A stretch of 64,000 nt of DNA from Exiguobacterium sp. BMC-KP (GCF_001275385.1 NZ_LGIW01000012.1:124001-188000), one strand, 5' to 3'; shown: positions 10,563 to 18,384, counted from the first letter of the stretch. The notes: generated by a model from the sequence alone, not told the origin. Numbers and translations are program-made.

Positions 10563-10639
10563 ATTTGGCTAATATCTTTAATTCAAGATATTAGTGCGTT
10601 ATACTTCAATTACCAAATCATTAACAGGGAGTGACGAAG

Positions 10640-11605
10640 ATGGAACTACTCGGAATTCATCATGTGTCGATCTTAACAGGCATGGCAGAACGGAATTATC
10701 AATTTTACACGCAAATACTAGGTATGCGTCTAATCAAAAAGACCGTCAATCAAGATGATACGACGTCGTATCATTTGTTTTATGGCGATGCGGAGGGGAA
10801 TCCAGGAACCGATTTAACTTTCTTTGATATTCCGCATCTTGGAACGGGTGTACCGGGAGCATCAAGTATCTCTTCGACATCCCTTCGTGTCAAAACGACA
10901 GCTTCCCTTCAGTTTTGGCAGAAACGGTTTAAAGAAAAAGAAGTGGATTACGATGCGATCGTCGAACGGGCAGGTCGCCAAACACTGGCGTTTCGTGATC
11001 AGGAGGGGACGCGCTTGATTCTTGTTGCAGAAGACGGTGAAAAAGGCGTCGCAGGTGGTGTACCATGGCCGCAAGAAGAGATTCCTTCGGAGCACGCGAT
11101 CGTAGGACTTGGAGCCGTAACATTGACAGTCAACGATCCGACGTTGACCGTTCGTGTACTGACGGAAGTCATGGGCTTCCGAAAAGTAGGAACATATCCA
11201 TCGTTAGCAGGTGATTTTGCTCCAATCGAAGTCTATGCGACAGGAGAAGGGGGTATCGGGGCAGAGGTTCATGTCGAAACGCGTCCAGATCTCGATCGGG
11301 AACGTTTAGGCCGTGGTGGTGTGCATCATGTCGCATTCCGTGTACCGAACAGCGATGAGTATGAGAAATGGGTCGAACGCCTGAATGCCTATCACTTACC
11401 GAACTCTGGAAAAGTCGATCGTCACTATTTCCAAGCCCTTTACTTCCGAGAACCAAATCATATCTTATTTGAACTTTCAACGGACACGCCAGGATTCGCA
11501 ACGGATGAGTCAGTTGAAACGTTAGGTGAGAAACTAGCATTACCACCGTTTCTTGAACCAAAACGAGCCGCGATCGAAGCACGGTTACGACCACTCGAAA
11601 TCTGA
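10640..11605 (+). CDS. VOC-family ring-cleaving dioxygenase (MhqA/MhqO-like)
   Basis: A 321-aa protein made of two vicinal-oxygen-chelate modules. The first begins LGIHHVSILTG and contains TDLTFFD; the second has GGVHHVAFRV and ends with FREPNHILFELSTD. His and Glu residues at the ends of the modules are the expected metal ligands. Related Bacillus proteins (MhqA, MhqE, MhqO) are hydroquinone-type extradiol dioxygenases induced by quinones; the substrate here is inferred only. I start at ATG 10640 after GGGAGTG; the GTG at 10631 lies inside the ribosome site. An azoreductase of the same stress response in Bacillus lies at 49295. Confidence 0.85.
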   Translation: MELLGIHHVSILTGMAERNYQFYTQILGMRLIKKTVNQDDTTSYHLFYGDAEGNPGTDLTFFDIPHLGTGVPGASSISSTSLRVKTTASLQFWQKRFKEKEVDYDAIVERAGRQTLAFRDQEGTRLILVAEDGEKGVAGGVPWPQEEIPSEHAIVGLGAVTLTVNDPTLTVRVLTEVMGFRKVGTYPSLAGDFAPIEVYATGEGGIGAEVHVETRPDLDRERLGRGGVHHVAFRVPNSDEYEKWVERLNAYHLPNSGKVDRHYFQALYFREPNHILFELSTDTPGFATDESVETLGEKLALPPFLEPKRAAIEARLRPLEI

Positions 11606-11611
11606 CAATCC

Positions 11612-11651
11612 TGTGACACAGGTCACAGATGGATCGTCCATCCCGTATACT
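11612..11651 (+). promoter_or_regulatory. FNR/CRP-type site with -10 box
   Basis: TGTGA (11612-11616), six bases, then TCACA (11623-11627) is an exact match to the CRP/FNR half-site pair. A -10 box TATACT lies at 11646-11651, so the site centre is about 38-41 nt before the expected start: the class II activator position. A second inverted repeat GATGGA-TCG-TCCATC follows at 11628-11642. Confidence 0.6.
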
Positions 11652-11683
11652 AAGAACAGGAATTAAGAAAAAGGAGTGACGGG

Positions 11684-11983
11684 ATGTTAAGAACTACGCT
11701 TGGGCAATTCCGAATGATTGCGATATTAGAAGGAATCTCGTTTTTAGTCTTGTTGTTGATTGCGATGCCGTTAAAATATATGGCAGACATTCCACAAGCC
11801 GTATCTGTCGTCGGTGCACTTCACGGTGTCTTGTTCGTCATGTACGCTGTCTGGCTCGCAGTTGTAAAATTTAAATACGATTGGTCGATCGTCAAGGCGG
11901 GTATTGCATTTATCGCATCATTCATCCCGTTCGGTACGTTCGTATTAGACCGGAAGTTAAAACAGGAAGCAACAAACGCGTAA
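11684..11983 (+). CDS. DUF3817-family small membrane protein
   Basis: A 99-aa protein with three predicted membrane helices (about 10-28, 42-62 and 70-90). The EGISFLVLLLIAMPLKY start, the central LHGVLFVMYAVWL and the FIPFGTFVLDRKL end are typical of DUF3817, a family of unknown function found beside respiratory and iron-related genes in Bacilli. AAAAAGGAGTGACGGG precedes the ATG. It is a single gene between an FNR/CRP-type promoter and the DnaA-box hairpin, so oxygen- or redox-dependent expression is plausible. Confidence 0.8.
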   Translation: MLRTTLGQFRMIAILEGISFLVLLLIAMPLKYMADIPQAVSVVGALHGVLFVMYAVWLAVVKFKYDWSIVKAGIAFIASFIPFGTFVLDRKLKQEATNA

Positions 11984-12007
11984 ATTGTGTATACTGAATA
12001 GAGCACG

Positions 12008-12059
12008 GCTGTGGATAACTGTTTTTGTCTATGCGAAGCAGGTTATCCACAGCTTTTTT
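12008..12059 (+). terminator. 12-bp hairpin plus T-run, terminator or attenuator
   Basis: GCTGTGGATAAC (12008-12019) pairs perfectly with GTTATCCACAGC (12042-12053) across a 22-nt loop, followed by six T. It can end DUF3817 transcription or act in the helicase leader. The right arm can instead pair with CTGTGGATAA at 12060-12069. Confidence 0.75.
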
Positions 12060-12130
12060 CTGTGGATAATTTTTAGGAGGATATATCATGTCAACATTTG
12101 AAACATTACACATCAGCGATCTGTGGATAA
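12010..12130. promoter_or_regulatory. Cluster of four perfect DnaA-box 9-mers
   Basis: TTATCCACA or its complement occurs at 12010-12018 (reverse), 12043-12051 (forward), 12061-12069 (reverse) and 12122-12130 (reverse, inside the helicase gene). Each is an exact match to the bacterial DnaA-box consensus. The first three also form the arms of mutually exclusive RNA hairpins. Confidence 0.6.
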
Positions 12131-13320
12131 AAAAATTACAAAAACAAGGCATTAAGGAGCCGACACCAATTCAACAGCAAGCGATTCCATCATTACTTGA
12201 AGGACGCGATTTGATTGGACAGGCACAAACGGGAACAGGGAAAACATTAGCGTTTCTCTTACCGATTCTTGAGCAAATCGATGTCGAATCACAAACGGTT
12301 CAAGCACTGATCGTCGCCCCGACACGTGAACTTGCGCGACAAATTGCCGATGAGACACATAAACTGATTCGGAACACGGAGCAGTATCGTGCCCTTGCTG
12401 TATACGGTGGACAAGACGTCTTTAAACAGATTCAACGTCTGGGTCGGATGCCACAAATTATCATTGGTACACCAGGACGGATTCTCGATCATGTTGGTCG
12501 TGGAACACTTGATTTAAGTGAATTACGGACGCTCGTCTTAGATGAAGCAGACCAAATGCTGCAAATTGGTTTCTTACCAGAAATCGAAGATATCATCGCA
12601 GCGGCACCAGTTGATCGTCAATTCATGATGTTATCAGCAACGATGCCACCTAAAGTAGAAGAACTCGCGAAAACGTATTTGCGTAACCCGGTCGAAGTCC
12701 AGGTGGAAGCGGAAAGTATCACCGTAGAAGCGATCGAGCAGTTCGTCGTTGAGACGACGGATCGCCGGAAACAGGCGACACTACGGACGATGCTTGACGA
12801 GATGCGTCCGTACGCGGCCATCATTTTCTGCCGTACGCAACGTCGCGTTAGTAAATTGAACGAAGAGATGCAAATGCAAGGGTATCCGACGGATGAATTG
12901 CATGGCGGGTTGACGCAAGGGAAACGTGAAAAAGCGATGGCGAAGTTCTATCAAGGAAAAACACAATTCTTGATCGCAACAGACGTCGCTTCTCGTGGAC
13001 TGGATGTGACAGGCGTGACACACGTCTTCAACTACGATTTACCAGATGATGCGGAAAGCTACGTTCACCGGATTGGTCGGACAGGGCGTGCCGGGAACGA
13101 CGGGATTGCGGTCTCGATCGTGACACCAAAAGATGGTCGGACGTTCCGTGATATGGAGCGGGAATTGAACATCTCAGTCACGCCAATCGTCGTTGAATTG
13201 TCTGAAGAAGCGATTCGCGCACAGCATGACCAAAGTAAAGGAACTCGGAAAGAAACGGAAGGACGTGGAAACACACGTCGTTCGAACAACCGTCGCCCGG
13301 GACGCGCACATCGTAAATAA
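12088..13320 (+). CDS. DEAD-box ATP-dependent RNA helicase
   Basis: A 410-aa helicase with the full motif set: Q motif near EPTPIQQQAIP (24-34), Walker A AQTGTGKT (46-53), APTRELARQ (77-85), DEAD (152-155), SAT (183-185) and HRIGRTGRAG near residue 330. The C-terminal tail is short, Arg/Asn-rich and basic, suited to RNA binding. It unwinds RNA in ribosome assembly or decay and is often cold-induced. Length and short tail resemble CshB/YfmL-type proteins rather than long-tailed CshA, but I do not assign a name. AGGAGGATATATC sets the start. Expression probably depends on the hairpin/DnaA-box leader. Confidence 0.93.
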   Translation: MSTFETLHISDLWIKKLQKQGIKEPTPIQQQAIPSLLEGRDLIGQAQTGTGKTLAFLLPILEQIDVESQTVQALIVAPTRELARQIADETHKLIRNTEQYRALAVYGGQDVFKQIQRLGRMPQIIIGTPGRILDHVGRGTLDLSELRTLVLDEADQMLQIGFLPEIEDIIAAAPVDRQFMMLSATMPPKVEELAKTYLRNPVEVQVEAESITVEAIEQFVVETTDRRKQATLRTMLDEMRPYAAIIFCRTQRRVSKLNEEMQMQGYPTDELHGGLTQGKREKAMAKFYQGKTQFLIATDVASRGLDVTGVTHVFNYDLPDDAESYVHRIGRTGRAGNDGIAVSIVTPKDGRTFRDMERELNISVTPIVVELSEEAIRAQHDQSKGTRKETEGRGNTRRSNNRRPGRAHRK

Positions 13321-13336
13321 ATAGAAACAATATAAA

Positions 13337-13390
13337 AAGAGCCGGTCTACTTCTTTCGTAAAAAGAGAAATAGACTGGCTCTTATTTTAT
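13337..13390. terminator. Bidirectional terminator, helicase and DUF2231
   Basis: AAGAGCCGGTCTA pairs with TAGACTGGCTCTT over a 21-nt loop that can itself pair; A/T-runs stand on both sides, serving two convergent genes. Confidence 0.75.
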
Positions 13391-13800
13391 TTGGCATATA
13401 CCATCTGACCACCGAGGTGTCCAGTGTAAGCGAGTAGCGCACTACCGACGATCGCAACGATGAAACTGAGCAACAAGAATATTTTTTTATTCGAGCGATA
13501 ACCAACTAAAAGGAATAAGAGCGAAACACCGAATGCAACGAGACTGAACAGGGCAAAATGTTCATGATTTTCAATTGCCGCATGTGTGACACTACTTAAA
13601 TTTGCTTCCGCATATTCCTCTGCTCCGTCTCCTGAAAGATAGGCAGCGACTCCAGAAATCAGACCCGCGACTAACGTAAAGAGGGCGAACAGTTTGAATT
13701 GTGTCCATTTCAGACTGACGAGTAATAATACCGTTGCGAATAATAAAAGTGCGATTGGTGCATGGACGAGTAATGGATGAAGCGGTACATTTCCTAACAT
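13387..13800 (-). CDS. DUF2231 membrane protein
   Basis: A 137-aa protein with four predicted membrane helices. The N-terminal HPLLVHAPIALL and the C-terminal TGHLGGQMVY are the conserved His-bearing ends of DUF2231, a membrane family often found with cytochromes and thought to bind haem or metal; its function is unproven. AGGAGG precedes the ATG at good spacing. The promoter region carries the same TGTCAG direct repeat as the adjacent two-component system and a hairpin GGTAAAG/CTTTACC, so I place it in the same regulon as the ApbE/cytochrome operon. Confidence 0.8.
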   Translation of the reverse strand: MLGNVPLHPLLVHAPIALLLFATVLLLVSLKWTQFKLFALFTLVAGLISGVAAYLSGDGAEEYAEANLSSVTHAAIENHEHFALFSLVAFGVSLLFLLVGYRSNKKIFLLLSFIVAIVGSALLAYTGHLGGQMVYAK

Positions 13801-13825
13801 GACAAAGACCTCCTTGGATAAGTAT

Positions 13826-13849
13826 GGTAAAGAATAATTTCACTTTACC
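13826..13849. promoter_or_regulatory. Inverted repeat in DUF2231 leader
   Basis: GGTAAAG and CTTTACC form a perfect 7-bp inverted repeat with a 10-nt centre between the direct repeat and the ribosome site. It could be an operator or an mRNA hairpin; there is no U-tract. Confidence 0.4.
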
Positions 13850-13857
13850 CTGCTTAT

Positions 13858-13874
13858 CTGACAGATAACTGACA
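13858..13874 (-). promoter_or_regulatory. Direct-repeat response-regulator box before DUF2231
   Basis: On the reverse strand TGTCAG-TTATC-TGTCAG repeats with 11-bp period, the usual geometry for an OmpR-family dimer. It matches the box at 15759-15774 (shared core GTCAGTTA, two bases, TGTCAG). Confidence 0.6.
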
Positions 13875-13878
13875 CGAT

Positions 13879-15048
13879 TTAAAGAGTTGGGAAATGAATA
13901 ACGAATCGCGTGCCTTCACCGAGCGTCGAATCAATAGAAATCGTACCGCCATGCTGTTCAACAATTGATTGAGCAATCGATAAGCCGAGACCGGTCCCTG
14001 TTCCGTGACGTGAATGATCGCCTCGGTAAAAACGCTCGAATATTTTTGCTTGTTGATCGGAATCGATTCCGATTCCACGATCATGAATGGTCAATTGACG
14101 TTCTGTCCCTGTTTCTTTAAGCGATACATCAATGGCATCATCGCTGTAGACGAGTGCATTCTCAAGAAAGACCGTCAATAAACGATTCAGTTGATGACCA
14201 TCACCTATCATGCGTAAGTTTGGCGTAATCGAGGCATGGATGACGCGATCAGAGTAGGCGTGTTGAAAACGTTCAACGGTCTTTTGGACAAGCGAACTGA
14301 GATCAAGCTCTTGTTTTGAGGAAGATTGTCCTTCTCGAGCGAGCAATAATAAATCGGAAACTAAGTACTGCATGCCTGCTGTCTCCGCTTTAATGTCCTC
14401 TAAAATCGTTCGTCCTTCGTTTGAAAGGTGTTCGGCTTCGAGTAATTCAATTCCGCTATAGACGATTGTCAGTGGTGTCCGTAGTTCGTGTGAAGCATCG
14501 GACGTAAAACGACGTTGTCGATCAAATGCTTGTTGTACCGGAATGACGGCTCGACCGGCCAAAAAATATCCGATGAGCGTTAGAACGATTGTTGCGAGAA
14601 CAGCAATTCCTGCAAGAATAGCAATCAATCGTTGTAATGTGTCTGCTGTCGACGAGATATCTTTTAACAAAAGGAGTTGTCCTTGTTCTGTATTCCGTTG
14701 ATACAGCAAGAAGTGTCGATCGTCCCATTCTACTTGTTCTGTCATATCATTCGAGTTCAAGAAATGACGTAGTATCTTTGTCTCGACGTTTGGTGGCAAA
14801 CTCGCATAGCGCTGTTTTCCTGAAGCATCAAGGAGTTGAAAGTAGATTGGATTTCGGATGAATTGATCTTCTCCGTGTTCGATCCGTTCGAAGATATCCC
14901 GATCCGAAACTCCCTTCAATTGATTCAATTCCATTCGATTCAACAATTGAGCGTTCGTGACATACACCCCGATTAGGATGAGAACTAATACAAGAAAAAA
15001 CGAACCACTGAATAGTAACGTAAGTCTTTTTCGAATTGATTCAAGCAT
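13879..15048 (-). CDS. Sensor histidine kinase of redox-locus TCS
   Basis: About 389 aa. Two membrane helices (about 12-32 and 142-165) flank an extracytoplasmic sensor loop of about 105 residues. HisKA has the phospho-acceptor in SDASHELRTPL (about residue 187), then an ATPase domain with N-box FLENALVYSD and G-boxes DRGIGID and GTGLGLS. It phosphorylates the upstream response regulator. The ATG at 15048 follows GGTGAT and overlaps the regulator's stop, implying translational coupling; a GTG three codons upstream is possible. The signal is unknown, but the locus suggests a redox or respiratory cue. Confidence 0.9.
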   Translation of the reverse strand: MLESIRKRLTLLFSGSFFLVLVLILIGVYVTNAQLLNRMELNQLKGVSDRDIFERIEHGEDQFIRNPIYFQLLDASGKQRYASLPPNVETKILRHFLNSNDMTEQVEWDDRHFLLYQRNTEQGQLLLLKDISSTADTLQRLIAILAGIAVLATIVLTLIGYFLAGRAVIPVQQAFDRQRRFTSDASHELRTPLTIVYSGIELLEAEHLSNEGRTILEDIKAETAGMQYLVSDLLLLAREGQSSSKQELDLSSLVQKTVERFQHAYSDRVIHASITPNLRMIGDGHQLNRLLTVFLENALVYSDDAIDVSLKETGTERQLTIHDRGIGIDSDQQAKIFERFYRGDHSRHGTGTGLGLSIAQSIVEQHGGTISIDSTLGEGTRFVIHFPTL

Positions 15049-15718
15049 GGGGATCACCTAATCGATAACCGAATCCACGGACCGTCCGAATCAAATTGGG
15101 TGCTCCGACAGCATCTAATTTTTTTCGAACGAGGCGGACGAGCGCATCGAGGGCGTTATCCGTAATATCAGCACCGATTCCCCATACAACTTCGATGATC
15201 AATTCCCGACTCATTACTTGTTCGGGTCGTCTTAACAGTAAGGAAAGAAATTCAAACTCACGTCGTGTTAAATCGATTGGCTGTCGCTCGTAAGATATCG
15301 TTTGCGAGGACATGTCGAGGACTAGCCCGTGAAAAGTGACTGTCGAAACAAACGCTTTTTGCTGACGACGACTAAGCGCACGCAGTCGTGCCAAAAGTTC
15401 ATTTGATTGAAACGGTTTGACGAGATAGTCATCGGCACCGCTATCAAGACCATGGACGAGATCGATTTCCGTATCGCGAGCGGTTAGCATCAAGATGCCA
15501 CCTTCAAACTGTTTTTGTCGTAAGGTAGCAGCGACTTCAACCCCACTCTTACGAGGCATCATCCAATCGAGAACGAGTAAGTCATAGTGATACATCTGAC
15601 ATTGAAGGAGCGCCTCGGCTCCATCCTGCGCAACATCAACCTGATATCCTGCCCGCTCCAAATGGAGTCGTAACATCTTCGCAAGACGCTGATCATCTTC
15701 TGCCACCAATACCCGCAT
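15041..15718 (-). CDS. OmpR-family response regulator of redox-locus TCS
   Basis: A 225-aa regulator. The receiver domain has the acidic pair EDD (7-9), phospho-acceptor Asp51 in LDWMMP and the switch Lys in LVKPF; a winged-helix DNA-binding domain follows (TRREFEFLSLLLRR ... VRTVRGFGYRLGD). I use the second ATG (15718) because GGAGAG ends directly before the first ATG at 15724. Divergent from the acidic-protein/ApbE operon, with a direct-repeat box in the shared region, so it probably autoregulates and activates that operon and DUF2231. Confidence 0.92.
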   Translation of the reverse strand: MRVLVAEDDQRLAKMLRLHLERAGYQVDVAQDGAEALLQCQMYHYDLLVLDWMMPRKSGVEVAATLRQKQFEGGILMLTARDTEIDLVHGLDSGADDYLVKPFQSNELLARLRALSRRQQKAFVSTVTFHGLVLDMSSQTISYERQPIDLTRREFEFLSLLLRRPEQVMSRELIIEVVWGIGADITDNALDALVRLVRKKLDAVGAPNLIRTVRGFGYRLGDPHA

Positions 15719-15758
15719 GAACATCTCTCCTCTTTTTTCTCATTATCCCATAGTTGCC

Positions 15759-15776
15759 GTCAGTTAGTTGTCAGTT
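15759..15776. promoter_or_regulatory. Direct-repeat response-regulator box, divergent promoter
   Basis: GTCAGTT at 15759-15765 and 15770-15776 repeats with an exact 11-bp period between the response regulator and the ApbE operon. The core is the same as at 13858-13874. Confidence 0.6.
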
Positions 15777-15818
15777 TTTTTCGATACAGTAAACATAACA
15801 AGAAGGGAGAGGAAACAG

Positions 15819-16127
15819 ATGAAACCAAAACCATTTGCGAAATGGCTCGTCGGACTCAGCAGTTCCGTCTTCATCGGACTTGCGATTGGTCAATTAAGTG
15901 TCAGCTCGAACGATTCCTCGACAACACCTGTTTCGACAGGGGATACGTATTCGAATGATACGACGTTACCATCCGAAGGAAATCAATATAGTGATGATGA
16001 AGGCGAGTATGGAGAAGATGATGGATACTACGAAGATGACGATGACGGTCAATGGCAAGGAGATGAATCGTCTGGCTTCAGTCAACCGGGTGGATCGAGT
16101 GATGGTCAGTCCAGTCACTCAAGGTAA
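15819..16127 (+). CDS. Small acidic membrane-anchored or secreted protein
   Basis: A 102-aa protein with a basic N-terminus, one hydrophobic segment (about 11-27; uncleaved anchor or signal peptide) and a low-complexity exterior rich in Asp, Glu, Ser, Gly and Tyr (DDEGEYGEDDGYYEDDDDG). I recognise no domain; there is no canonical FMN-binding domain. It is the first gene of the operon with ApbE, 11 nt upstream of it, so it could be an acceptor for ApbE flavin transfer; the only loosely suggestive segment is STGDT (about 38-42). GGGAGAGG precedes the start. Confidence 0.6.
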   Translation: MKPKPFAKWLVGLSSSVFIGLAIGQLSVSSNDSSTTPVSTGDTYSNDTTLPSEGNQYSDDEGEYGEDDGYYEDDDDGQWQGDESSGFSQPGGSSDGQSSHSR

Positions 16128-16138
16128 GGAGGAGAAAA

Positions 16139-17029
16139 ATGGAGCGACAATTGTATGCGATGCATAATCAGGTACGTTTCGTGACGGATCAGCCGATTGA
16201 TGAAACAGAGTGGGAGGAACTCGTCCGTTTTTTCAGTTATGTGGACCGACAGTGGTCACGCTTTGATAATCAGAGTGAGGTCAGTCGTTTGAATCGATTG
16301 CGAATCGGAGACACGTTATCGGTGTCCTTACCGTTAGCACGTTTGTTAGCACGAGCGACACGATACTTCGAACAGACGGAACGTTATTTTTCTCCATTCC
16401 TGTTAGCGCAACAACAAGCCAATGGCTATCGTCAATCATTCCCTTTTACACAAGCCGTCGCGTATGACGAAGTCGATCCACCAGAAATCGCCCCTTTCAT
16501 TATTGAAGGATGTGACGTAACGAGAGTCGGAGGCGGTTTTATCGATTTAGGTGGAATCGGCAAAGGCGCGGCTGCGATGATTGCAGCGCAACGACTGCGA
16601 AAAAACTGGAACCGTGGATTGATTGAAGCGGGAGGAGACGTCATCGTCTGGTCTGATAGTGAGCCGTGGAATATTACGATTACTCATCCTGAGACGGAAC
16701 AACGTGTCGCAGACATTCAATTTCGACAAGGCGCTGTCGCGACATCAAACCGCGTCTATCGATCGTGGAAGACGGACAATCAAACCCATCATCATTTGTT
16801 AGATGGACGAACAGGGCGTCCGACGATAAGCCCAATTCTTCAAGTGACGGCATCTGCTCCGCAACTCTATGAAGCGGAAGTCATGACGAAGCTTGCCTTT
16901 CAGATGACAGAAACAGAACGTCAAGAAAAGCTATTTCGTTGGTTTCCAAAAGGACGATTATTAATTTTGGATACTACTGGGGAATGGCGAAGTGAACAGA
17001 AAGGAGCGAGTGAGATATGGACTGGATGA
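16139..17029 (+). CDS. ApbE-family FAD:protein FMN transferase
   Basis: A 296-aa enzyme that transfers FMN from FAD to a Thr or Ser of a target protein. The family signatures are present: IDLGGIGKG at 135-143, EAGGDV at 163-168 and HHHLLDGRTGRP at 217-228, with the Mg-site Asp/Thr residues of the last. It lacks a signal peptide or lipobox, unlike many ApbE proteins of Gram-positive bacteria, so it probably acts in the cytosol. Its operon neighbours are an acidic anchored protein and a ferric-reductase-like cytochrome. No canonical FMN-binding-domain protein is visible in the window. Confidence 0.9.
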   Translation: MERQLYAMHNQVRFVTDQPIDETEWEELVRFFSYVDRQWSRFDNQSEVSRLNRLRIGDTLSVSLPLARLLARATRYFEQTERYFSPFLLAQQQANGYRQSFPFTQAVAYDEVDPPEIAPFIIEGCDVTRVGGGFIDLGGIGKGAAAMIAAQRLRKNWNRGLIEAGGDVIVWSDSEPWNITITHPETEQRVADIQFRQGAVATSNRVYRSWKTDNQTHHHLLDGRTGRPTISPILQVTASAPQLYEAEVMTKLAFQMTETERQEKLFRWFPKGRLLILDTTGEWRSEQKGASEIWTG

Positions 17030-17589
17030 AATGGTTATTTTCGACCTGGACGATGATTCGGTTGAGTGGATTAAGTGGACACTTCTTCATGACGATTTCT
17101 GTCCTGGCTGGGTTGCTTGGTTCATATCCGGCACTCAAAAAACAAAAAGCACGATTACATCATGTCCACTTATATAGTGGCTGGGCAGGATTACTGGCAA
17201 TCGTCCTACATGCGACCCTCATCATTGTGGATTCATATGCACCACTGACGATCTTTGAGGTCTTGATTCCAGGACAAGCTTCTTATGAGCCGCTTTGGAA
17301 TGCGCTAGGAACAATCAGTCTCTATTTATTCGGATTCGTTCTCGTGACTTCGGATTTTTTGAAAGAGACGTTAGGTAAGACGCTTTGGAAATTGACACAC
17401 TGGCTCGTCTTACCTGCTTGGCTTTTGATGACGGCACATGGTCTATTCATCGGTACGGATACCGGCACACTGTTTACAACGATTTGGTATGCCGTCTCGA
17501 CATTGACGATGTTCACGCTCGTCCTATATCGAATGCGGATCCGTCCCGTGCGACGGACACCAGCAAAAGAGCGCTCAGTCGTACACTGA
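17017..17589 (+). CDS. Ferric-reductase-like membrane cytochrome b
   Basis: A 190-aa protein with about six membrane helices. Histidine pairs spaced for two b-type haems are visible: His51/His65 (HHVHLYSG ... VLHA) and His128/His141 (LTHW ... TAHG). This is the ferric-reductase/MsrQ-type transmembrane domain, without fused FAD or NADPH domains. It overlaps the end of apbE by 13 nt, so the two are translationally coupled. I infer electron transfer across the membrane to a flavinylated or metal acceptor; the partner is not identified. Confidence 0.82.
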   Translation: MDWMKWLFSTWTMIRLSGLSGHFFMTISVLAGLLGSYPALKKQKARLHHVHLYSGWAGLLAIVLHATLIIVDSYAPLTIFEVLIPGQASYEPLWNALGTISLYLFGFVLVTSDFLKETLGKTLWKLTHWLVLPAWLLMTAHGLFIGTDTGTLFTTIWYAVSTLTMFTLVLYRMRIRPVRRTPAKERSVVH

Positions 17590-17599
17590 GCGCTCTTTT
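17565..17599. terminator. Intrinsic terminator overlapping cytochrome stop
   Basis: AAAAGAGCGCTCAG pairs with CTGAGCGCTCTTTT. The left arm lies within the last codons of the cytochrome gene, and the convergent hydrolase ends here too. Confidence 0.8.
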
Positions 17600-18384
17600 C
17601 ATTGTTGGACGAGCCAAGTGGTCCATTCCTTAAAGGCAGCGTCTCGATTCTCGATGTAATTGTGGTCACTGTCGACGATCGCTTCCTCAAACGGACTGTC
17701 TGATAGCAATAAATCATGATGGAGTGCTTTGATTGAGGTTTCGTCCCGCTCGGATGTCATGAGCAACATCGAGCGATCGGCTAGACGTTCTTTTAACGTC
17801 AGTAAGTTCCATGTCGTATGATGCTGCTTTAACTCGTCAAGTAACACGTCAGCAGCGGCACCATTTAGGAAAGCAGCCCCTCGCTCGAGTACGCCGTGAA
17901 GCACGGTGTCGTATTCTGGATGTTCGAGGACAAGTTGACCGACGAGCCCGAAATTAAACGGAGAAATTCCGACATAATGTGCAGCTTCCGGTGTCTCAGC
18001 AAAGGCATGCAGACCGGCGAAGCCCCCCATGCTATGACCGACAACGGTAACCTGATCTGCTTTGATCCCATGTTCGGTTGTAAAAGATTCAGAGCAGACG
18101 TAACGTAATGTCGCCGTCGCGTCTTCCAAAACATGCTGGAATCGAAATGTTCCAGGACTACCGATTGTTCCACGATACGAGGTAACGAGCACATGATACC
18201 CCATGTTTTGCAGTTGTACTGCCCAGTCCATGTTCAACTGTTTCCCGGGAAATCCGTGGAATAGGACAACCAACGGTGCATCCTCTGTATGTTCCGGTGA
18301 ATAAAGGCGGGCAATCAACTGTTCCGAGCCGCCACTTGGAACATGTAGATAGGACAGTGTTGCTTTTTTCGTGATCGTTTCCAA
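17599..18384 (-). CDS. Alpha/beta hydrolase
   Basis: A soluble serine hydrolase of about 261 aa. The oxyanion region is FHGFPG, the nucleophile elbow is GHSMGG (about 120-125) and the likely catalytic His lies in DSDHNYIENRD near the C-terminus. The substrate is unknown. The most upstream ATG (18408) has no ribosome site. AAGGAG lies 9 nt before an in-frame TTG at 18384 (MetETITKK), which I choose; both starts are in frame. Confidence 0.8.
   Translation of the reverse strand: METITKKATLSYLHVPSGGSEQLIARLYSPEHTEDAPLVVLFHGFPGKQLNMDWAVQLQNMGYHVLVTSYRGTIGSPGTFRFQHVLEDATATLRYVCSESFTTEHGIKADQVTVVGHSMGGFAGLHAFAETPEAAHYVGISPFNFGLVGQLVLEHPEYDTVLHGVLERGAAFLNGAAADVLLDELKQHHTTWNLLTLKERLADRSMLLMTSERDETSIKALHHDLLLSDSPFEEAIVDSDHNYIENRDAAFKEWTTWLVQQ

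Noticed and set aside
15819-16127. Canonical ApbE flavinylation motif in the acidic protein
   Set aside because: STGDT is only loosely like the (S/T)GAT consensus and there is no FMN-binding domain around it, so I do not annotate a flavinylation site.
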